Shown: positions 19,032 to 27,568 of the stretch, piece after piece | Layout of the letters: each line of letters opens with the position of its first letter | Position numbering within the stretch: the stretch's first letter is position 1 | Assembly (NCBI RefSeq): GCF_024756275.1 | Contig: NZ_JANUGQ010000035.1 | Span: 1 to 64,000, forward strand | Length of the DNA stretch: 64,000 bases | Direction of reading: 5' to 3' | Source of the DNA: Streptomyces pyxinae | Lineage (GTDB): Bacteria > Actinomycetota > Actinomycetes > Streptomycetales > Streptomycetaceae | Position numbers and translations under genes: made by a program | Notes under the pieces: generated by a model | What the model saw: only the letters and a program-made list of their open reading frames with translations | What the model was told of the DNA's origin: nothing | Databases searched by the model: none

Positions 19032-20345
19032 TCACTCGCGCCAGGGAAGCTCGGCGGTGACGGTGGTCGGGCCGCCTGCCGGGGAGTCGACGGCGAGCAC
19101 CCCGTCGACCGCGTCCAGCCGCTCGGCCAGTCCCGCCAGTCCGCCGCCGGGCGATATCGCGACACCGCCCCGGCCGTTGTCGGTGACCTGGAGCAGAAGG
19201 CGGTCGTCCACCCGCCAGATGTCGACGGCGGCCTTGGTGGCACGGGCGTGCTTGGAGATGTTCTGGAGGAGTTCGGAGACGGTGAAGTAGGCGATGCCCT
19301 CGATGGCGGGGGCGGGGCGTTCGTCCAGGTCGACGGTGATGGTGACCGGGACGGCGCAGCGGGTGGCGAGGGAGGACAGGGCGGCGTCGAGTCCCCGGTC
19401 GGTGAGGACGGCGGGGTGGATACCCCGGGCGAGGTCGCGCAGCTCCTGGAGAGCGGTCTTCACTTCGCCGTGGGCCTCGTCCACCATCCGGGCGGCGGCC
19501 TCGGGATCGCTCAGCAGCTTCTCCTTGGCCAGCCCGAGATCCATGGCGAGGTTGACCAGACGGGCCTGGGCGCCGTCGTGGAGGTCGCGCTCGATGCGGC
19601 GGAGGTCGGCGGCGGCGGTGTCCACGACCACGCCCCGGTCCGACTCCAGCTCCGTGACCCGGTCCGCCAGACGGGAGGGCCCGAGCAGTCCGGTGATCAG
19701 CAGCCGGTCGACGGCCGCCAGCCCCCGGATGACCCACGGCGCCAGCAGGGTGAGCGCCAGCCCCACGAGGCTGACCAGGGCCAGCTCCATGGGCGAGTCG
19801 AGATAGATCGCATGGTGTGCGTCGCCGTACACCTGGAGCCCGCCCACACCGGCGTAGACGGGGAAGACCCAGTGCCAGAGCGGATAGGTCAGGGCCGCCC
19901 AGCCGTACGCCCACAACGTCACCGAGACGGTGAAGGCGAAGGTGGCCCAGGGGAAGTGCACCACCGAGTAGAGGAAGTGGCGCCAGGAGGCACCGCTCTT
20001 CAGCAGGGCGCCCATCCATCCGAGCAGCCCACCGCCCGACCGGCTCCGCACGGGCCCGGGGGCGCCCACGTCCAGCCCCAGCAGTGCATGTGCCCTGGCC
20101 CGCTCCACGGCCCCGAAGCCCCGGCACATCAGTAGGCCGGCCGCCAGTACCGGAACGCCGATGAAGGTGACGACCAGCCCCAGGCCCGCCGCGAACACGG
20201 CTATGGAACAGCTGAAGTAGAAGGTGCTCAGCGGGAACCCCAGAAGCAGATGGCCCAGTTCGCGCCAGGTCCGCGCGGCCAGCGGAGCGCGCAGCACCTC
20301 GGGCAGTCGAGGGGGCCGGGTCTCGGTTCGACAGGCCGTGGTCAT
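19032..20345 (-). CDS. Sensor histidine kinase, NarX/DesK type (copy 1)
   Basis: A membrane histidine kinase of about 437 residues. The N-terminal half holds a four-TM 'putative sensor' domain (FPLSTFYFSCSIAVF, VTFIGVPVLAAGLLMCRGF, WATFAFTVSVTLWAYGW, ALVSLVGLALTLLAPWVI). The HisKA_3 box reads RRIERDLHDGAQARLVNLAM and the ATPase domain has SELLQNISKHA, TDNGRGG and GLAGLAERL. The start is uncertain: ATG 20345 has a GGAG 14 nt upstream, while ATG 20357 has it only 2 nt upstream. Its catalytic half is nearly identical in DNA to that of the next kinase. The partner is most likely the response regulator 135 bp downstream. Confidence 0.9.
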   Translation of the reverse strand: MTTACRTETRPPRLPEVLRAPLAARTWRELGHLLLGFPLSTFYFSCSIAVFAAGLGLVVTFIGVPVLAAGLLMCRGFGAVERARAHALLGLDVGAPGPVRSRSGGGLLGWMGALLKSGASWRHFLYSVVHFPWATFAFTVSVTLWAYGWAALTYPLWHWVFPVYAGVGGLQVYGDAHHAIYLDSPMELALVSLVGLALTLLAPWVIRGLAAVDRLLITGLLGPSRLADRVTELESDRGVVVDTAAADLRRIERDLHDGAQARLVNLAMDLGLAKEKLLSDPEAAARMVDEAHGEVKTALQELRDLARGIHPAVLTDRGLDAALSSLATRCAVPVTITVDLDERPAPAIEGIAYFTVSELLQNISKHARATKAAVDIWRVDDRLLLQVTDNGRGGVAISPGGGLAGLAERLDAVDGVLAVDSPAGGPTTVTAELPWRE

Positions 20346-20656
20346 GAGGGTGTCCATTTCTCCCGAGGGTGAGGTCATCGGCCCCATGGCTGGGCCGGTG
20401 TGCCGTGATGGTCATGCCGGGCCGGGGTGCCGGCCGGTCTCGGAGTGCGTGCGGAAGGCCGGCCCCCCCGGCGGGTGGGGCTGGTCCGAGGTGTTCACCG
20501 TGGGAACACCTTCCGGCCCGAGGTCTCCGAGCGGGAGGTGTTCACCGTGGGAACACCTTCCGGCCCGAGGTCTCCGGGCGGCGTGTGGGACTGGTGTGCC
20601 GACGTCGTCGTGCCCGGCGAGCCGAGGGCTGCCCCGGCGGGCGCGGGGGTGCTGCT
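20346..20656. other. Intergenic spacer between the two kinase genes
   Basis: This 311-bp spacer carries no gene. Its main content is the 47-bp tandem repeat with embedded perfect dyads, annotated separately. It includes the 3' end of the upstream kinase transcript and probably the promoter of the downstream kinase and regulator genes. Confidence 0.6.
20488..20581. repeat. Two 47-bp tandem repeats, each with a perfect 7-7-7 dyad
   Basis: Two head-to-tail copies (20488-20534 and 20535-20581) differ at one base. Each contains GGTGTTC-N7-GAACACC (20490-20510 and 20537-20557), a perfect inverted repeat with 7-bp arms and the same 7-bp spacer ACCGTGG. The location is 145-240 bp upstream of the kinase 1 start on its own strand. 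The dyads could be operators for a dimeric regulator, or hairpins ending the upstream kinase transcript; no U-tract follows. Confidence 0.8.
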
Positions 20657-22042
20657 TCAGCCGGTGGGGCCGGCCGGCCGGTGGCGCCAGGGAAGCTCGG
20701 CGGTGACAGTGGTCGGGCCGCCGGCCGGTGACTCCAGGACGAACAGCCCGTCGACCGCGTCCAGCCGCTCGGCCAGTCCCGCCAGTCCGCCGCCGGGCGA
20801 TACCGCGATACCGCCCCGGCCGTTGTCGGTGACCTGGAGGAGGAGCCGGTCCTCGGTGCGCCAGATGTCGATGGCGGCGGTGGTGGCCCCGCTGTGTTTG
20901 GAGATGTTCTGGAGGAGTTCGGAAAGGGTGAAGTAGGCGATGCCCTCGATGGCGGGGGCGGGGCGTTCGTCCAGGTCGACGGTGATGGTGACCGGGACGG
21001 TGCAGCGGGTGGCGAGGGAGGAGAGAGCGGCGTCGAGTCCCCGGTCGGTGAGGACGGCGGGGTGGATGCCCCGGGCGAGGTCGCGTAGCTCCTGGAGGGC
21101 GGTCTTCACTTCGCCGTGGGCCTCGTCCACCATCCGGGCGGCGGCCTCGGGATCGCTCAGCAGCTTCTCCTTGGCCAGCCCCAGGCCCATGGCGAGGTTG
21201 ACCAGGCGGGCCTGGGCGCCGTCGTGGAGATCGCGCTCGATGCGGCGGAGGTCGGCGGCGGCGGTGTCCACGACCACGCCCCGGTCCGATTCCAGCTCGG
21301 CTATTCGCCGCTCAAGCCCGTCGGAGGGCGAGAGCAGCCCCCGCACCATGGCCCGGTCCACATTGCTCAGCCCCCGGGCCAGATGGGGCAGCGCCGGCCA
21401 CGGGAGGATCAGGCCCACCAGGGTCAGGACGAAGGCCGGCACCCCCCAGGGCAGCCGGATGAAGGCGTAGAGCATCGTCCGCCAGGCCACCGGGTCCGCG
21501 AGCGCCGTCCACAACCAGGGGAGCACTCCGCGACCGCGCCTCCCGGGCAGCGGGCTCGGCTCCTCGACACGCAGGGCGAGGAGCGCCCGGGCCCGTGACC
21601 GCTCCAACCGGCCGAACAACCGCGCTCCGGCCAGCCCCGCCGCCAGCAGCGGCAGTCCGATGACCGTCACGGCCAGTCCGATGCCCAGGGACATCAGGCA
21701 GACGACGTACACAAAGCCGAGCACTACGAGCGGCAGGTTCAGCAGGAGGTGCAGCACTTCCCGGGCCAGCTGCCGGTTGAAGCCGACCGGGCCGGGGGAG
21801 CCGGGGGACACGGTGATGCCGGGACCGGTGTTCGGTGCACTGGCTGTGCTGCCGATACCGAAGCCGCCGGTGCCGATGCCGAAGGGGTCGTCGGTGGAGC
21901 CGGTGCCGGAGGTGCCCGGCCCCACGCCGGATTCCCGGGCACGGATGCCGCCCCCGCCCGGGCGGCCGGGGCGGCGGCCGTCACCCGGGGGACCGGGGTG
22001 GCCGCTGCCGGGAGTGCCCGGCCTGTCGATACTCGCCGTCAT
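20657..22042 (-). CDS. Sensor histidine kinase, NarX/DesK type (copy 2)
   Basis: A 461-residue paralogue of the neighbouring kinase. ATG 22042 (MTASIDRPGT) opens a Gly/Pro-rich disordered leader of about 80 residues, followed by a TM sensor domain (LLLNLPLVVLGFVYVVCLMS, VTVIGLPLLAAGL, GVPAFVLTLVGLILPWPAL), RRIERDLHDGAQARLVNLAM and an ATPase domain with SELLQNISKHS and TDNGRGG. The TM halves of the two kinases are clearly diverged while the catalytic halves are almost the same, as expected from gene conversion or partial duplication. A convincing RBS is not visible. It diverges from nuoA. Confidence 0.9.
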   Translation of the reverse strand: MTASIDRPGTPGSGHPGPPGDGRRPGRPGGGGIRARESGVGPGTSGTGSTDDPFGIGTGGFGIGSTASAPNTGPGITVSPGSPGPVGFNRQLAREVLHLLLNLPLVVLGFVYVVCLMSLGIGLAVTVIGLPLLAAGLAGARLFGRLERSRARALLALRVEEPSPLPGRRGRGVLPWLWTALADPVAWRTMLYAFIRLPWGVPAFVLTLVGLILPWPALPHLARGLSNVDRAMVRGLLSPSDGLERRIAELESDRGVVVDTAAADLRRIERDLHDGAQARLVNLAMGLGLAKEKLLSDPEAAARMVDEAHGEVKTALQELRDLARGIHPAVLTDRGLDAALSSLATRCTVPVTITVDLDERPAPAIEGIAYFTLSELLQNISKHSGATTAAIDIWRTEDRLLLQVTDNGRGGIAVSPGGGLAGLAERLDAVDGLFVLESPAGGPTTVTAELPWRHRPAGPTG

Positions 22043-22440
22043 ACCGATCAGCCTGCCGGGCGCGACCGTCCCACACCATGGGGGTGGTCGGTGGATTCGA
22101 CCGGGGGTTAACCCCCGCTCCTCCGGCGCCCGGGAGCGCTGGGTTCCGGTGCCCGGAGGGCCCGGGGGCCGGGGGTGCCGGGCCTGGCCAGGGCCTAGAC
22201 TCCCGTGGGTACGAAATTCAGCTGCGTCACAGCGGACGCGGACGCACCGGACGGCCGACGCGTCGGACAGCGGAAGCGCCGGACGGCCGACGCAGTGGAT
22301 TGTCCGACGCCCGCCGGGCAGCGGACAGAAGTTCAGATCGCGCGAACAACGCAAACACGTAAATAACGCAGACAACATAAATAACGCAGACAACGCAGAT
22401 AAGCAGACAACTCAGACAGCAGGGAGCGAGGAACACGGAC
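22043..22440. promoter_or_regulatory. nuo operon upstream region with A-rich repeated leader
   Basis: The divergent space between kinase 2 and nuoA. A likely -10 element TAGACT sits at 22196-22201 on the plus strand, without a clear -35. From about 22350 to 22425 the GC content drops sharply: the word ATAACGCAGACAAC occurs twice, with several partial copies (AACGCA, GCAGACAAC, GCAGATAAGC). This would give the operon an unstructured, A-rich 5' leader just before the nuoA ribosome binding site (GGGAGCGAGG). No open frame with gene-like features is present. Confidence 0.5.
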
Positions 22441-22845
22441 GTGCCGGATCCGACCGTCACCCCCACCGAGCTCGCCTCGGACCACTTCGCGAGCTACTCG
22501 GTCGTCGGCCTGCTCGCCGTCCTCGGCGTGCTGTTCGTCGCCACCGCCTTCGGCGCCGGACGGCTGCTGCGCCCCGTCATCCCCACCCCCGAGAAGCTGC
22601 TCACCTACGAGTGCGGCGTCGATCCGGTGGGCGAGGGCTGGGCCCACACCCAGGTCCGCTATTACGTCTACGCTTTTCTGTACGTCATCTTCGCGGTCGA
22701 CTCGATCTTTCTCTTCCCCTGGGCGACCGTCTTCGCGGCCGCCGGCTACGGCGCCACGACACTCGTCGAGATGTTCGTCTTCCTGGGCTTCCTCGCCGTG
22801 GGCCTGCTCTACGCGTACAAGAAGGGCGTCCTGACATGGACGTGA
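22441..22845 (+). CDS. nuoA: NADH-quinone oxidoreductase-like subunit A
   Basis: A 134-residue three-TM subunit of complex I type. Diagnostic pieces are PTPEKLLTYECGVDPVGEGW (loop with the conserved ECG), RYYVYAFLYVIFAVDSIFLFPW and VFLGFLAVGLLYAYKKGVL. GTG 22441 opens the operon after GGGAGCGAGG. It starts the second-type nuo cluster, which here contains A, B, C, H, I, J, K, L, M and N only. Its stop overlaps the nuoB start by 10 bp. Confidence 0.95.
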   Translation: MPDPTVTPTELASDHFASYSVVGLLAVLGVLFVATAFGAGRLLRPVIPTPEKLLTYECGVDPVGEGWAHTQVRYYVYAFLYVIFAVDSIFLFPWATVFAAAGYGATTLVEMFVFLGFLAVGLLYAYKKGVLTWT

Positions 22846-23444
22846 CCCCGAAAACCCCGGCCGCTCCCGCATCCCCGGTTCCCCTCCCCGAGCCGAAGCG
22901 GCTCGGCGCGCTCTCCCGGCTCGCCCCCGAGCCGATGAAGGTGGTCCTCAACTGGGGCCGCCGGTACAGCCTCTGGGTCTTCAACTTCGGTCTGGCCTGC
23001 TGCGCCATCGAGTTCATCGCCGCCTCCATGGCCCGGCACGACTTCATCCGGCTCGGGGTGATCCCGTTCGCCCCCGGGCCGCGCCAGGCGGACCTGATGG
23101 TGGTCTCCGGGACCGTCACCGACAAAATGGCGCCCGCCGTGCGCCGGCTGTACGAGCAGATGCCCGAGCCGAAGTACGTCATCTCCTTCGGTGCCTGCTC
23201 CAACTGCGGCGGGCCCTACTGGGACTCGTACTCCGTCACCAAGGGCGTCGACCAGATCATCCCGGTCGATGTGTACGTACCGGGCTGCCCGCCCCGCCCC
23301 GAGGCGCTGCTGCAGGGCATCCTCAAGCTCCAGGAGAAGATCGCCCGCGAGTCGCTGGGTGAGCGGTACGGGCGGGAGACCCCGGCGGCGCGGCTGCGCA
23401 GCGGCCTGGTCGCCCCGCCTGCCCCGAACGGGGGTGCGGCGTGA
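22836..23444 (+). CDS. nuoB: NADH-quinone oxidoreductase-like subunit B
   Basis: A 202-residue iron-sulfur subunit holding the N2-type [4Fe-4S] cluster. Ligands are visible in GLACCAIEFIA (tandem Cys), SFGACSNCGGPYWD and YVPGCPPRPEALLQG, the normal four-cysteine set. ATG 22836 lies inside the 3' end of nuoA (10-bp overlap); a start further upstream would lie in unrelated sequence. The C-terminal 25 residues are Ala/Arg/Pro rich. N2 normally sits between NuoB and NuoD, yet no nuoD is present in this operon. Confidence 0.96.
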   Translation: MDVTPKTPAAPASPVPLPEPKRLGALSRLAPEPMKVVLNWGRRYSLWVFNFGLACCAIEFIAASMARHDFIRLGVIPFAPGPRQADLMVVSGTVTDKMAPAVRRLYEQMPEPKYVISFGACSNCGGPYWDSYSVTKGVDQIIPVDVYVPGCPPRPEALLQGILKLQEKIARESLGERYGRETPAARLRSGLVAPPAPNGGAA

Positions 23445-25180
23445 CGACCGGCGACGACCCGGGGCGGAAGGGCCCGCGGCAGCCCCCGGCGGAGGCGTAC
23501 GACGCGCTGCCCGGCGCCGCCGAGACGCTCTTCGGAGCGGAGGCCATCGCCGAGCTGACGTACGACCTGCTGACCGTCGACGTACCGGCCGGTTCCTGGC
23601 TCGCGGCGCTGGAGACCGCCCGCGACGGGCTGGGCTGCACCTATTTCGACTGGCTGAGCGCGGTGGACGAGCCGGGCACGGGCTTCCGGGTCTGCGCCCA
23701 TGTGGCGGCACTGGGCGGCGGCCGGGTGCGCCGGCTGCTGCTGCGGACCACCGTGCCGCACGAGGCCGCCGCCCTGCCGACGGCGATCGGTGTCTATGCC
23801 GGCGCGGGCTGGCACGAGCGCGAGACCCACGAGATGTTCGGGGTGACCTTCACCGGTCATCCGGACCTCGCCCCGCTGCTGCTGCCGGAGGGGTTCGAGG
23901 GGCACCCGCTGCGCAAGGACTTCGTGCTCGCCGCGCGGGTCGCCAAGGCGTGGCCGGGGGCCAAGGAGCCCGGTGAGTCCGATCACGGCGGCCCCAAGCG
24001 GCGCCAGATGCTGCCGCCCGGGGTGCCCGACCCGAACGAGTGGGGCCCGCTCAAGGGCCAGCTGCCGCCTGCCCCGGCGCGGGCCGCCCGCACCCCGCGC
24101 GCGGCCGCGGCCGGGGGCGAGCGCCCGGTCCGCCGTACCCGCACCGCGGGGGAGGGCTCGGTCGGCCAGGCGGCGGAGGCCCCGGTCCGGCCGCGCCGCT
24201 CCCGTACGGCGTCGGAGGGCTCGGCCAGCCAGGCGTCCGCCGGTACGGCCGGTCATACCGCCGCCGAGCCGACCGACACCGCGCCCGCCACGCCCGCCAC
24301 GCCGCCGGACGCCGGGGCACCGGCCACCGGAGCGCCGGGGCCGTCGGCCGGGACGCCAGAATCGCCGGCCGCCGACCCGGCCGCGCCGCCGCCGGCCGCG
24401 CCCCGGGGGCCGCGCCGGATGCGCAGCGCCTCCGCCGGCTCGGCGAGCCAGCGCACCGGGCCGGCGGAGCCGGCCGGCTCCGGGACCGCGCCCGGGACCG
24501 CTCCGGCGCCCCGTACCCGCAGCGCGGACGCGCCCTGGAACAACCCGCGTCCTGCCTTCGACGAGGAGTCGAGGGGCGGCGCTTCCCGGCAGGACGCCCG
24601 GGAACCGGCGGCCGGAGGCACCCACGAAGACGCCGAGCGACCGGATGCCGGTGGCGCGCCCGAGGGTGCGCGGCCGGATGCCGGTGCGCCGATGTCCGAC
24701 GCCGGCCCGGCCACCCGGACCGGGCCCGGGTCCGGGACTGGGACCGGTGCCGGTGCCGGTCCCGAAGCCCCCGCCCCCGTTCGGCCCGGCGCCGCCCCGG
24801 AACCCGGCCCGGGCTCCGGCACCGGACCGTCCGGCCCCGGCCGGCGGCCGGACAGCGACCGGGCCGGTCCCGGGAGGACCGGGGGCGACCGGATCGACCG
24901 GACCGATCCGGCCGGCGCCCCCGCCGACAAGGGCGCCGACCGCACCGAACGGCCCGAGCCCGGGATCACCGGACAGGCCGGGACCGCCGAACGACCCCGC
25001 ACCGGTGATGACACCGGACAGGCCGGGACCACCGAACGACCCCGCACCGGTGACGACACCGAACAGGCCGGGACCACCGAACGACCCCGCACCGGTGACG
25101 ACACCGAACAGGCCGGGACCGCCGAACGGGCGGGCACCGGTGACGACACCGCACAGCGACACCCCGGAGGAGGGGAATGA
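23441..25180 (+). CDS. nuoC: NADH-quinone oxidoreductase-like subunit C with long disordered tail
   Basis: A 579-residue protein. Residues about 20-175 are the 30-kDa subunit domain (TYFDWLSAVDEP, ERETHEMFGVTF, EGHPLRKDF). The remaining 400 residues are low-complexity and rich in Pro, Ala, Gly, Thr, Asp and Arg, with degenerate RTRTAGEGSVGQ / RSRTASEGSASQ / RMRSASAGSASQ repeats and then four 15-residue repeats of the type QAGTAERPRTGDDT at the end. Ordinary NuoC is about 200-250 residues, so the tail is exceptional; it stays in frame with the nuoH overlap, so it is translated rather than a frameshift product. The start GTG 23441 overlaps the nuoB stop (GTGA). Confidence 0.9.
   Translation: MTTGDDPGRKGPRQPPAEAYDALPGAAETLFGAEAIAELTYDLLTVDVPAGSWLAALETARDGLGCTYFDWLSAVDEPGTGFRVCAHVAALGGGRVRRLLLRTTVPHEAAALPTAIGVYAGAGWHERETHEMFGVTFTGHPDLAPLLLPEGFEGHPLRKDFVLAARVAKAWPGAKEPGESDHGGPKRRQMLPPGVPDPNEWGPLKGQLPPAPARAARTPRAAAAGGERPVRRTRTAGEGSVGQAAEAPVRPRRSRTASEGSASQASAGTAGHTAAEPTDTAPATPATPPDAGAPATGAPGPSAGTPESPAADPAAPPPAAPRGPRRMRSASAGSASQRTGPAEPAGSGTAPGTAPAPRTRSADAPWNNPRPAFDEESRGGASRQDAREPAAGGTHEDAERPDAGGAPEGARPDAGAPMSDAGPATRTGPGSGTGTGAGAGPEAPAPVRPGAAPEPGPGSGTGPSGPGRRPDSDRAGPGRTGGDRIDRTDPAGAPADKGADRTERPEPGITGQAGTAERPRTGDDTGQAGTTERPRTGDDTEQAGTTERPRTGDDTEQAGTAERAGTGDDTAQRHPGGGE
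24971..25150 (+). repeat. Four 45-bp tandem repeats within the nuoC 3' end
   Basis: Units at 24971-25015, 25016-25060, 25061-25105 and 25106-25150, each 45 bp and starting GGACAGGCCGGGACC or a close variant, encode the 15-residue repeats at the NuoC C-terminus. Units 1-3 are nearly identical and the fourth has diverged. The whole-codon length means unit gain or loss keeps the frame. Confidence 0.9.
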
Positions 25181-26145
25181 CCGACGTGCTCGACGTCGCC
25201 CTCCGGCTGGTCGTCGTCTTCGCGCTGTTCCTGGTGCTGCCGCTGCTGGTCGGTCAGACCGAACACAAGGTCATGGCCCATATGCAGGGCCGCCTCGGGC
25301 CCATGTACGCCGGAGGCTTCCACGGCTGGGCGCAGCTGGTGGCGGACGGGGTGAAGTTCGCCCAGAAGGAGGACGTGGTCCCGGCCGACGCCGACCGGCG
25401 GGTGTTCCAGCTCGCCCCGGCCGTCGCCCTGCTCCCGTACCTCCTCGTCCTTCTCGTCATCCCGGTCGGTCCGGGCGAGGGGGCCGTCGGACAGGCGGTG
25501 GACGCGGGGATCTTCTTCGCGCTCGCGGTCATGGGTGTGAGCGTGCTCGGCTCGCTGATGGCGGGCTGGGCGTCGGCCAACAAGTTCTCGCTGCTCGGCG
25601 GTCTGCGCACCGCCGCCCAGCTGCTCGCGTACGAGCTGCCGATGCTGCTCGCCGCCGCCTCGGTGGCGATGGCGGCCGGCACGGTCTCGCTGACCGGCAT
25701 CCTGGACGCCTTCGAGTGGTGGTGGCTGCCCTGGCAGATCACCGGCGCCCTGGTGTTCTTCGTGTCCGGTCTCGCCGAGCTCCAGCGGCCGCCCTTCGAC
25801 ATGCCGGTGGCCGACTCGGAGATCATCTTCGGCGCGTACACCGAGTACACCGGGCTGCGTTTCGCGCTGTTCCTGCTGGCGGAGTACGCGGGCATCGTGG
25901 TGCTCTGCGGACTGACCACCGTCCTCTTCCTGGGCGGCTGGCACGGGCCCTGGGGAACCGAGGGGCTGGGCTGGGTGTGGACCCTGCTCAAGACCGCCGT
26001 GCTCGCCTTTGTCGTCATCTGGCTGCGGGTCAGCTACCCGCGGCTGCGCGAGGACCAGTTGCAGAAGCTCGCCTGGACCACGCTCGTCCCGCTCGCCCTC
26101 GCCCAGATCGCCCTCACCGGCATCGTCAAGGTGGTGATCCAGTAA
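25177..26145 (+). CDS. nuoH: NADH-quinone oxidoreductase-like subunit H
   Basis: A 322-residue membrane subunit that joins the hydrophilic and membrane arms and lines the quinone cavity. Recognisable pieces are the first loop with KVMAHMQGRLGPMYAG, ADGVKFAQKEDVVPADADR, SLLGGLRTAAQLLAYELPM, ELQRPPFDMPVADSEIIFGA and YTEYTGLRFALFLLAEY. These loops, which line the quinone site, are fully kept. ATG 25177 overlaps the nuoC stop (ATGA). Confidence 0.96.
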   Translation: MTDVLDVALRLVVVFALFLVLPLLVGQTEHKVMAHMQGRLGPMYAGGFHGWAQLVADGVKFAQKEDVVPADADRRVFQLAPAVALLPYLLVLLVIPVGPGEGAVGQAVDAGIFFALAVMGVSVLGSLMAGWASANKFSLLGGLRTAAQLLAYELPMLLAAASVAMAAGTVSLTGILDAFEWWWLPWQITGALVFFVSGLAELQRPPFDMPVADSEIIFGAYTEYTGLRFALFLLAEYAGIVVLCGLTTVLFLGGWHGPWGTEGLGWVWTLLKTAVLAFVVIWLRVSYPRLREDQLQKLAWTTLVPLALAQIALTGIVKVVIQ

Positions 26146-26147
26146 CC

Positions 26148-26906
26148 ATGGCCCCCATCCCCGGCTCCGGCCTCGCGAAGGGCCTGGCCGTCACCCTGCG
26201 CACGATGACGCGGAAGTCCGTCACCGAGCAGTACCCCGACGCCCAGCCCGAACTGGCCCCTCGCACCCGCGGGGTGATCGGACTGTTCGAGGAGAACTGC
26301 ACGGTCTGCATGCTCTGCGCCCGTGAGTGCCCCGACTGGTGCATCTACATCGACTCCCACAAGGAGACGGTCCCCGCCGCCACCCCGGGCGGCCGGGAAC
26401 GCAGCCGGAATGTCCTCGACCGGTTCGCCATCGATTTCTCGCTCTGCATGTACTGCGGTATCTGCATCGAGGTCTGCCCCTTCGACGCGCTCTTCTGGTC
26501 GCCCGAGTTCGAGTACGCGGAGACCGACATCCATGAGCTGACCCATGAGCGGGACAAGCTTCGTGAGTGGATGTGGACCGTGCCCGAGCCACCCGCCCTC
26601 GATCCGGGTGCCGAGGAGCCGAAGGAGCTGGCCGCCGCCCGCAAGGCCGCCGAGAAGCTCGCCGCGGCCGAGCAACTGGCCGCCGAGGAGCGCGCGGCGG
26701 CAGAACGCCACGCGGCGGCCGACCGGCCCGCGCCCGAGGAACCCGCGGCCGGCCGGTCCGCCACCGGGCAGCCGGCGGCCGGGGACCGCCCGGACGGGAC
26801 CCGCGGGGACGGGAAACCCGCGGCCGGTGGACCCCCGGCCGGTGAACCCCCGGCCGGGCCCGGCTCGCCGGACGAGCGGTCGTCCGGTGAGGGAGGCACG
26901 GCATGA
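26148..26906 (+). CDS. nuoI: NADH-quinone oxidoreductase-like subunit I
   Basis: A 252-residue subunit with two [4Fe-4S] clusters, ligated by ENCTVCMLCARECPDWC (about residues 45-61) and SLCMYCGICIEVCPFDALFW. After residue 155 there is an 95-residue Ala/Glu then Pro/Gly rich tail not found in short NuoI proteins: first a charged helical run (KELAAARKAAEKLAAAEQL), then disordered PAAG repeats. ATG 26148 is 2 bp after the nuoH stop. Together with NuoB it gives the electron path for a ferredoxin-type donor. Confidence 0.95.
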   Translation: MAPIPGSGLAKGLAVTLRTMTRKSVTEQYPDAQPELAPRTRGVIGLFEENCTVCMLCARECPDWCIYIDSHKETVPAATPGGRERSRNVLDRFAIDFSLCMYCGICIEVCPFDALFWSPEFEYAETDIHELTHERDKLREWMWTVPEPPALDPGAEEPKELAAARKAAEKLAAAEQLAAEERAAAERHAAADRPAPEEPAAGRSATGQPAAGDRPDGTRGDGKPAAGGPPAGEPPAGPGSPDERSSGEGGTA

Positions 26907-27568
26907 CGCTCGCCGCCCCCGGCTTTCTCTCGCCCACCGGTGTGGAGATCGCCTTTCTCCTCGTCGGCCTGGTCACCTTCGGCGCGGCCGTGCTCACGGT
27001 GACCACCCGCCAGCTGGTACACGCCGCACTCTGGCTGGTGGTGGCACTCGGCGGTCTCGCCGTCGAGTACCTGCTGCTCACCGCCGAGTTCATCGCCTGG
27101 GTGCAGGTGCTGATCTACGTCGGCTCCGTCGTCGTCCTCCTGCTCTTCGGGCTGATGCTCACCAGGGCGCCGATCGGCCGCTCCCCGGACGCCGACTCGG
27201 GCAACCGGCCGGTGGCGCTGGCGGTCGCCGTCGTCGCCACCGGTGCTCTGCTCTGGGTGGTCGTGGACGCCTTCCGGACCGCCTGGATCGACCTGGAAGG
27301 ACCGGCCCGGGGGACGACCGCCGTCTCCGGCGAATCGCTCTTCCGGCACTGGGTGCTGCCGTTCGAGGCGCTCTCCGTGCTGCTGCTCGCCGCCCTGGTG
27401 GGCGCCATCGTGCTCTCCCGCCGGAACGCCCCGGACGAGCCGGACGCCACGGACATGCCGAACGCGCCGGACGCCCCGGAGGGCGCCCGCCCGGTCGGTC
27501 CCGACGGCCGTGGCGGCGCCTCCCGCCGGGGCGCCGGTGGTGCCGGTGGCGCCACGGAGGTGAAGTGA
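26903..27568 (+). CDS. nuoJ: NADH-quinone oxidoreductase-like subunit J
   Basis: A 221-residue five-TM subunit: GVEIAFLLVGLVTFGAAVLTV, VHAALWLVVALGGLAVEYLLL, EFIAWVQVLIYVGSVVVLLLF and a last helix around ALSVLLLAALVGAIVLSRR. The C-terminal 45 residues are Asp/Pro/Ala then Gly-rich and likely cytoplasmic. The start ATG 26903 overlaps the nuoI stop and its own stop overlaps the nuoK start (TGATG). Confidence 0.95.
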   Translation: MTLAAPGFLSPTGVEIAFLLVGLVTFGAAVLTVTTRQLVHAALWLVVALGGLAVEYLLLTAEFIAWVQVLIYVGSVVVLLLFGLMLTRAPIGRSPDADSGNRPVALAVAVVATGALLWVVVDAFRTAWIDLEGPARGTTAVSGESLFRHWVLPFEALSVLLLAALVGAIVLSRRNAPDEPDATDMPNAPDAPEGARPVGPDGRGGASRRGAGGAGGATEVK

